This document shows positions 60,438-64,000 of a stretch of 64,000 bases of DNA, in pieces (within the stretch, counting starts at the first letter, position 1; the number at the start of each line of letters is the position of its first letter). Below the pieces are notes generated by a model. The model had not been told where the DNA came from and did no database searches. It saw only the letters and a list, made by a program, of their open reading frames with translations. The position numbers were made by a program, and so were the translations under genes. Origin of the DNA: Paenibacillus phyllosphaerae (GTDB lineage Bacteria; Bacillota; Bacilli; Paenibacillales; Paenibacillaceae); assembly GCF_014192105.1 (NCBI RefSeq), contig NZ_JACHXK010000015.1, positions 1 to 64,000 on the forward strand, written 5' to 3'.

Positions 60438-61103
60438 ATGGTCATGTTTGCCAATCTGATCAAGAATGTGCCGTTCTTCGAAGGCTACGAGCAGGACGAG
60501 ATCCAATCGGTTAAGCCGCTGTTCAAAAAAAGAAAGTACAGCCGCGGGACGCTGCTCTTCATGGAAGGCGACGCCGGCGAAGAGTGCTACGTCATCGAGA
60601 CGGGCTTGGTCAAGATCTACCGGATCGACGAATCACGGGAAATAACGCTTGCGCTGCTCGATGACGGCGACTACTTTGGCGAAATGGCCATGATGCAAAA
60701 AGGGTTGACACGTTCGGCTACAGCTGAGGTGGTGGAACCAAGCGTCATCTACTCGCTGAATCGCAGGGATTTCGTCCATTTCATGGAGACGAATCCGAAG
60801 ATGTGCTTGAAGCTGCTGGAAGAAACCATGGAGCGTCTTCGCAAAGCCAATGACCAGATTTACGATCTGACCTTCCTGGACTTGAAGTCCCGTTTGGTGA
60901 AGGCGATCATCCGGTTAGCGGATGAGAAAGGAATCGAGGTAGAGGGCGGAACGCAAATTCCATTCAAATTAACCCATCAACAGCTTGCTAATATGGTAGG
61001 TTCCATTCGAGAATCGGTATCGAAGCTGCTGCAAGAGCTGCAGGACGAGAAGATCGTTACGATTAAGAATAAGCTCATTACGCTGCATAGACAGAACCTG
61101 TAG
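60438..61103 (+). CDS. Crp/Fnr family transcriptional regulator
   Basis: 221 residues. Cyclic-nucleotide-binding fold about 10-125 (LLFMEGDAGEECYVIETGLVKIYRI, LALLDDGDYFGEMAMM) and a C-terminal winged helix about 150-221 (LTHQQLANMVGSIRESVSKLLQELQDEKIV). No Cys cluster, so not an oxygen-sensing Fnr. The residues that contact cAMP in Crp are only partly kept, so the ligand is open. The start is uncertain: ATG 60438 or 60444, neither with a strong ribosome binding site; a TTG at 60414 is in frame. Confidence 0.85.
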   Translation: MVMFANLIKNVPFFEGYEQDEIQSVKPLFKKRKYSRGTLLFMEGDAGEECYVIETGLVKIYRIDESREITLALLDDGDYFGEMAMMQKGLTRSATAEVVEPSVIYSLNRRDFVHFMETNPKMCLKLLEETMERLRKANDQIYDLTFLDLKSRLVKAIIRLADEKGIEVEGGTQIPFKLTHQQLANMVGSIRESVSKLLQELQDEKIVTIKNKLITLHRQNL

Positions 61104-61226
61104 TGCTGCTCTTGGATTTCATTCTACCGCACGGGCGGGGAGCTTTACTGTATGCTGGCATACAAAATTGCATTAAGATTCCTTAAAAATACATTTCACT
61201 AACAATCTTCCTAGTAAAATGGCGAG

Positions 61227-61258
61227 ATACCTGGCTCTTACAGCAGGTATTTTTTTGT
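61227..61258 (+). terminator. Terminator after the Crp/Fnr gene
   Basis: ATACCTG (61227-61233) pairs with CAGGTAT (61244-61250) and is followed by seven T residues. Confidence 0.8.
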
Positions 61259-61346
61259 TCGTACTATCTCTATTGTGCAAAAATATCTTCCTGATCCTCC
61301 ATGGACGAAACAAGAGATGAATAGGTATGATGAATGGATTGTTTAT

Positions 61347-61365
61347 GTGAATGATAATCAGTCTC
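61347..61365 (+). promoter_or_regulatory. Fur-box-like site before the esterase gene
   Basis: GTGAATGATAATCAGTCTC matches 14 of 19 positions of the Fur consensus GATAATGATAATCATTATC, with the core AATGATAATCA intact. Confidence 0.5.
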
Positions 61366-61371
61366 ATTATG

Positions 61372-61471
61372 CGGATTGGTTTGCGTGTACATCCGGGAGG
61401 ATGGACATGCAGCATTCCGCACGGATTGGTTTGCGTGTACATCCGGAAGGATGGACATGCAGCATTCCGCA
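61372..61471 (+). repeat. 50-bp tandem duplication, two copies, each able to form a hairpin
   Basis: Copy 1 is 61372-61421 and copy 2 is 61422-61471; they differ at one base (GGGAGG against GGAAGG). Inside each copy GCGTGTACATCC pairs with GGATGGACATGC (one mismatch, one G-U) over a four-base loop. The array lies between the Fur-like site and the start codon, so it would be in the 5' leader. Confidence 0.85.
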
Positions 61472-61515
61472 CATCACCTCACGATCATCCACGCTATCGA
61501 TAAAGGAGAGATTCC

Positions 61516-62364
61516 ATGGTTCTGCCTCATGTAAAGACGCAAGAAGCGATTATCCCTCATACGGAGCAGCGTCTCATGCGTTCTTTGGACGGTACGCGCG
61601 AATACCGGATCTATCTATCCAGGCCGACAGGCCCGCAGCCTGAGGGCGGTTACCCGGTTATCTATGTGCTGGATGCCAATTCGGTCATCGGCACGATCGT
61701 CGAAGCCGCTCGCTTGCAGACGAAGCCGCCGCACGGCTACGATCCTGTCGTGATCGTCGGGATTGGCTACGAGACCGATCTGCCGTTCAGCTCGCAAGGG
61801 AGATTCTACGACTATACGATGCAGACGGACCGTTCTCAGCTGCCGCCGCGCAGGGACGGCAGCGATTGGCCGGAGACCGGCGGAGCCGAAGCGTTCCTGG
61901 ATTTCGTGGAGCAGGTTGTCAAGCCGGAAGTCGAACGATCGTATCCGATCCATCCGAACCGCCAGACGCTGCTCGGCCATTCGCTTGGCGGGCTGTTCAC
62001 GCTGTATACGATGTTCACGAGAACGCATCTGTTCCAGTCCTATGTCGCAGGCAGTCCTTCCATTTGGTGGAACCGGCGGAATGTCGTCGAGCACGCCAAA
62101 CGTTATATGGAAGAGGCTGTCGTGAACGAGCCGGCCGCGGCAAAGGTCAATCTTCTCATCGCGCTGGGTGAGCACGAGCTGCCGGATATGCTGGCCGAAG
62201 GCGAAGAGATGACCAGAAGGCTGGCCCCGCTGCGCGAAGCGGGCTTTAAGCTGGAGTTCAAGGTGTTCGAAGGCGAAGGCCATGTATCGGTGCTGCCGCC
62301 GCTCATCAATCGCGCGCTCCGCTTTGCGCTAGGCGGTAATAAAACCGGCTCAAGGCGCATCTAA
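61516..62364 (+). CDS. Alpha/beta-hydrolase esterase, siderophore-esterase-like
   Basis: 282 residues, esterase-D/IroE/BesA-like fold. Nucleophile Ser156 in GHSLGG; His in FEGEGHVSVLP near 260; substrate-gorge VLDANSVIGT and GSPSIWWN. BesA-type enzymes cut the trilactone of ferric siderophores (bacillibactin) inside the cell to free iron. No signal peptide, which fits. AAAGGAGAG precedes the ATG. The Fur-like site upstream and the iron regulator downstream support an iron role. Cutting of another ester substrate remains possible. Confidence 0.82.
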   Translation: MVLPHVKTQEAIIPHTEQRLMRSLDGTREYRIYLSRPTGPQPEGGYPVIYVLDANSVIGTIVEAARLQTKPPHGYDPVVIVGIGYETDLPFSSQGRFYDYTMQTDRSQLPPRRDGSDWPETGGAEAFLDFVEQVVKPEVERSYPIHPNRQTLLGHSLGGLFTLYTMFTRTHLFQSYVAGSPSIWWNRRNVVEHAKRYMEEAVVNEPAAAKVNLLIALGEHELPDMLAEGEEMTRRLAPLREAGFKLEFKVFEGEGHVSVLPPLINRALRFALGGNKTGSRRI

Positions 62365-62389
62365 AATCGAATATTCGCCTGCAAATGAT

Positions 62390-62432
62390 AAGCCCTCCAA
62401 CTTCTATCGCTGGAGGGCTTACAATTTTTTTC
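62390..62432 (+). terminator. Terminator after the esterase gene
   Basis: AAGCCCTCCA (62390-62399) pairs perfectly with TGGAGGGCTT (62411-62420); ACAATTTTTTT follows. Confidence 0.87.
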
Positions 62433-62441
62433 AATATATGA

Positions 62442-62460
62442 GATAATGATAATCATTATC
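62442..62460 (+). promoter_or_regulatory. Perfect Fur box
   Basis: GATAATGATAATCATTATC matches the 19-bp Fur consensus at every position. It lies 21 bases before the start of the Btr-like gene and overlaps its likely -10 region. Confidence 0.88.
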
Positions 62461-62481
62461 AATGGATGGAGGCGATAGAGG

Positions 62482-64000
62482 GTGGCACTTCAGTGGGATC
62501 AGGTTCCGCCGCTTCATACCATGTTTTTTGCGCTGGCGGATCTTGAGAAGCGAAGCGAAGAGGCTTCATGGGCAGGGAGTTCCTCCCTTGAAGCTAAACA
62601 TAAATTGTTTGCGGTATACGAAGGGCATGGGACGCTAACGCTCGACGGAAGGGCGTATCGGATGATGCCCGGCAGTTATTTTGTCGCTTCGCCGGGTTCT
62701 TGGTCCGAGATTCGCGGCGGCGGCAAGCTTGACCTTTGCTGGTATGAGGTGGTGTTCGATGTCTATCGGGCACACGACGGCAAGGTCGTTCAAGATGATA
62801 CGCTGCTCCGGTCTGCCAACGCTCGTCTGACGGAATATAAGCCGCAGCTCTTAGGGATGCTGCAGGAGCTGTACGCGGACAAGGAAGCGGTGCGTGAGAT
62901 TGACCGGTTCCGCAATCATATCCGGTTCCAGGAACTGTTCTACACGCTGTTCCAGCAGGAGTTGCTCGAGCAGCCGGTCAAGACGGATACGCGCGCGGCG
63001 GTAGAACGCTCCATCGAGCTTCTGCATCGCGCCTATCAGGAGGAGCTGACGGTCGAGCGCCTTGCGAAGGAAGCGAATATCGGCCGGTGGCAATATACGA
63101 ATTTATTCAAGCAGCTGACGGGCAAGAGCCCGATCGACTATCTGACCGATATTCGCATCCAGCGCGCCAAGGAGCTGCTGCTCACATCGGATTGCAAGCT
63201 GCGCGAGATTGCGGTGCTGGTCGGCTACCGCGACGAATATTATTTCAACCGCAGATTCCGTCAGACCGTGGGCGTATCGCCCAAACGCTACATTCAGTCG
63301 ATGCGCCAGTCGCTCAAGGTGGCTACGCTGCAATATGCCGGCGAGATGCTGGCCCTCGGCATGAAGCCCGTCGCCGCGACCGACGCGATGATCGGCAATT
63401 ATGCCGACGCGCTATCCGGGGTCACGACGATCGGCGATTACAACTTCAATCCGAACCGGCTGGCTGAGGTGAAGCCGGATCTGGTGCTTGCGCCGGATTA
63501 TTGGTCCCATCAGGAGCTGGAGAAGATGACGAAGCTTGCGCCGGTTGCGGTCGTGCCGTGGGAGGACGATGTGTTCGAGCGGCTGCGGGCGATTGCCCGT
63601 CTGCTCGGGAAGCAGCGCGAAGCGAAGAGCTGGCTGGCCCGGTATGCCGCGAAGGCCAAGCAAGCCAAGCAGCGGACCGCTGGGGCGATCCGCAAAGGGG
63701 AGACCGCGCTCATTCTGGCGGTCAGCGGGACGGAGATCAGTTTCCTCGGCGCGCGCAACGTTGGCCAGACGATCTATCATGTGATTGGATTCCATCCGCC
63801 GAAGCCTATCGAGCATTTGATCAGGCAGGATAGCTGTTTCTCGGGCGGAGAGCTCGCCATCGAGGAGCTGAGCCGTCTGGAAACCGACCGGATCTTCGTC
63901 GTGGTGAACGACAATGAGCATGCCAGCACGACGCTGGCCCAACTGTTGGCAAGCGAGCAGTGGCGCAGCCACAAGGCGGTCGGCAAAGGGATGGTCTACA
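62482..64000 (+). CDS. Btr-like AraC regulator with siderophore-binding domain (3' end outside window)
   Basis: The frame opens at GTG 62482 (MALQWDQVPPLHTMFFAL), behind GGAGGCGATAGAGG, and is still open at the window end, about 506 residues in. N-terminal cupin-like part 1-150. AraC double helix-turn-helix about 175-275 (LTVERLAKEANIGRWQYTNLFKQLTGKSP, VGYRDEYYFNRRFRQTVGVSPKRY). Then a FepB/FhuD-type substrate-binding fold (VATLQYAGEMLALGMKPVAATD, LAEVKPDLVLAPDYW). B. subtilis Btr (about 530 residues) has this exact order and activates siderophore uptake when it binds bacillibactin. Only the last few dozen residues are missing. The perfect Fur box upstream confirms an iron role. Confidence 0.9.
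   Translation, partial: MALQWDQVPPLHTMFFALADLEKRSEEASWAGSSSLEAKHKLFAVYEGHGTLTLDGRAYRMMPGSYFVASPGSWSEIRGGGKLDLCWYEVVFDVYRAHDGKVVQDDTLLRSANARLTEYKPQLLGMLQELYADKEAVREIDRFRNHIRFQELFYTLFQQELLEQPVKTDTRAAVERSIELLHRAYQEELTVERLAKEANIGRWQYTNLFKQLTGKSPIDYLTDIRIQRAKELLLTSDCKLREIAVLVGYRDEYYFNRRFRQTVGVSPKRYIQSMRQSLKVATLQYAGEMLALGMKPVAATDAMIGNYADALSGVTTIGDYNFNPNRLAEVKPDLVLAPDYWSHQELEKMTKLAPVAVVPWEDDVFERLRAIARLLGKQREAKSWLARYAAKAKQAKQRTAGAIRKGETALILAVSGTEISFLGARNVGQTIYHVIGFHPPKPIEHLIRQDSCFSGGELAIEELSRLETDRIFVVVNDNEHASTTLAQLLASEQWRSHKAVGKGMVY

Larger units (their letters stand above)
61104..61515. other. Gene-free leader before the siderophore-esterase-like gene
   Basis: 412 bases. Contents: terminator of the Crp/Fnr gene (61227-61258), a Fur-box-like site (61347-61365), a 50-bp tandem duplication (61372-61471) and AAAGGAGAG before the next ATG. 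An open frame from 61275 crosses the repeats and then runs out of frame through the next gene; not called. Confidence 0.65.

Noticed and set aside
61275-61643. 122-codon frame before the esterase gene
   Set aside because: It reads through the tandem repeat and then out of frame through the esterase gene; the repeat changes its reading, and there is no ribosome binding site.
1-64000. CRISPR arrays, tRNA genes, insertion sequences or prophage
   Set aside because: I looked for regularly spaced repeats, tRNA-like cloverleaves, transposase or integrase frames and found none. The only repeats are the 50-bp pair at 61372-61471 and short ones.

Overview
The window looks like a chromosomal segment from a GC-rich, spore-former-type Firmicute, most likely Paenibacillaceae (Paenibacillus or Cohnella). 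Supporting signs are a Bacillus-type 5S rRNA end, strong AGGAGG-like ribosome binding sites with frequent GTG/TTG starts, YesM/YesN-type two-component genes, a stalk-domain surface protein, a DUF4275 protein and a Btr-like iron regulator. The genus is an inference; no marker gene settles it.

Layout. 1-131: end of an rRNA operon. 0.5-10.8 kb: two very large secreted enzymes, a GH51-type alpha-L-arabinofuranosidase and a GH127-type beta-L-arabinofuranosidase, both ending in cohesin, FIVAR and dockerin, with a small unknown gene between them. 10.9-31.1 kb: ordinary housekeeping and accessory genes. These include acetyltransferases, a LysE exporter with an AraC regulator, an S41 peptidase, a threonine-aldolase-like enzyme, Nudix, a stalk protein, a methyltransferase, a MalT-like regulator, an ECF sigma factor fused to a VOC domain, an SGNH esterase, an MFS exporter with a LysR regulator, MarR, and a divergent sugar isomerase/SDR pair. 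A gene-free stretch at 28.9-29.3 kb looks like an unannotated structured RNA. 31.2-43.5 kb: a sugar sensing and uptake locus. It has a binding lipoprotein, response regulator and histidine kinase on the minus strand. Divergent to them are a YtfQ/YtfR/YtfT/YjfF-type furanose ABC importer, two further YtfQ-like binding lipoproteins and one unknown gene. 43.7-52.8 kb: a CarH-like B12-binding MerR regulator divergent from a tightly overlapping seven-gene carotenoid operon. 53.3-59.8 kb: a 2161-residue secreted protein with two GH43 domains and the same cohesin-FIVAR-dockerin tail. 59.8-64 kb: a Crp/Fnr regulator, then two Fur-box-preceded iron genes, a siderophore-esterase-like hydrolase and a Btr-like AraC/binding-protein regulator that runs off the window end.

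How it fits together. The three giant enzymes carry activities that release arabinofuranose from arabinan, arabinoxylan or arabinogalactan-type polymers. The importer belongs to the family that takes up hexoses/pentoses in furanose form, and YesM/YesN-type sensors usually control such loci. Candidate catabolite-repression (cre-like) sites lie before all three enzyme genes, before the importer and before the sensor operon, so they may form one CcpA-controlled furanoside regulon. The most unusual point is that every giant enzyme carries both a cohesin and a dockerin on one chain, and no separate scaffoldin is visible. This would allow enzymes to chain to each other directly.
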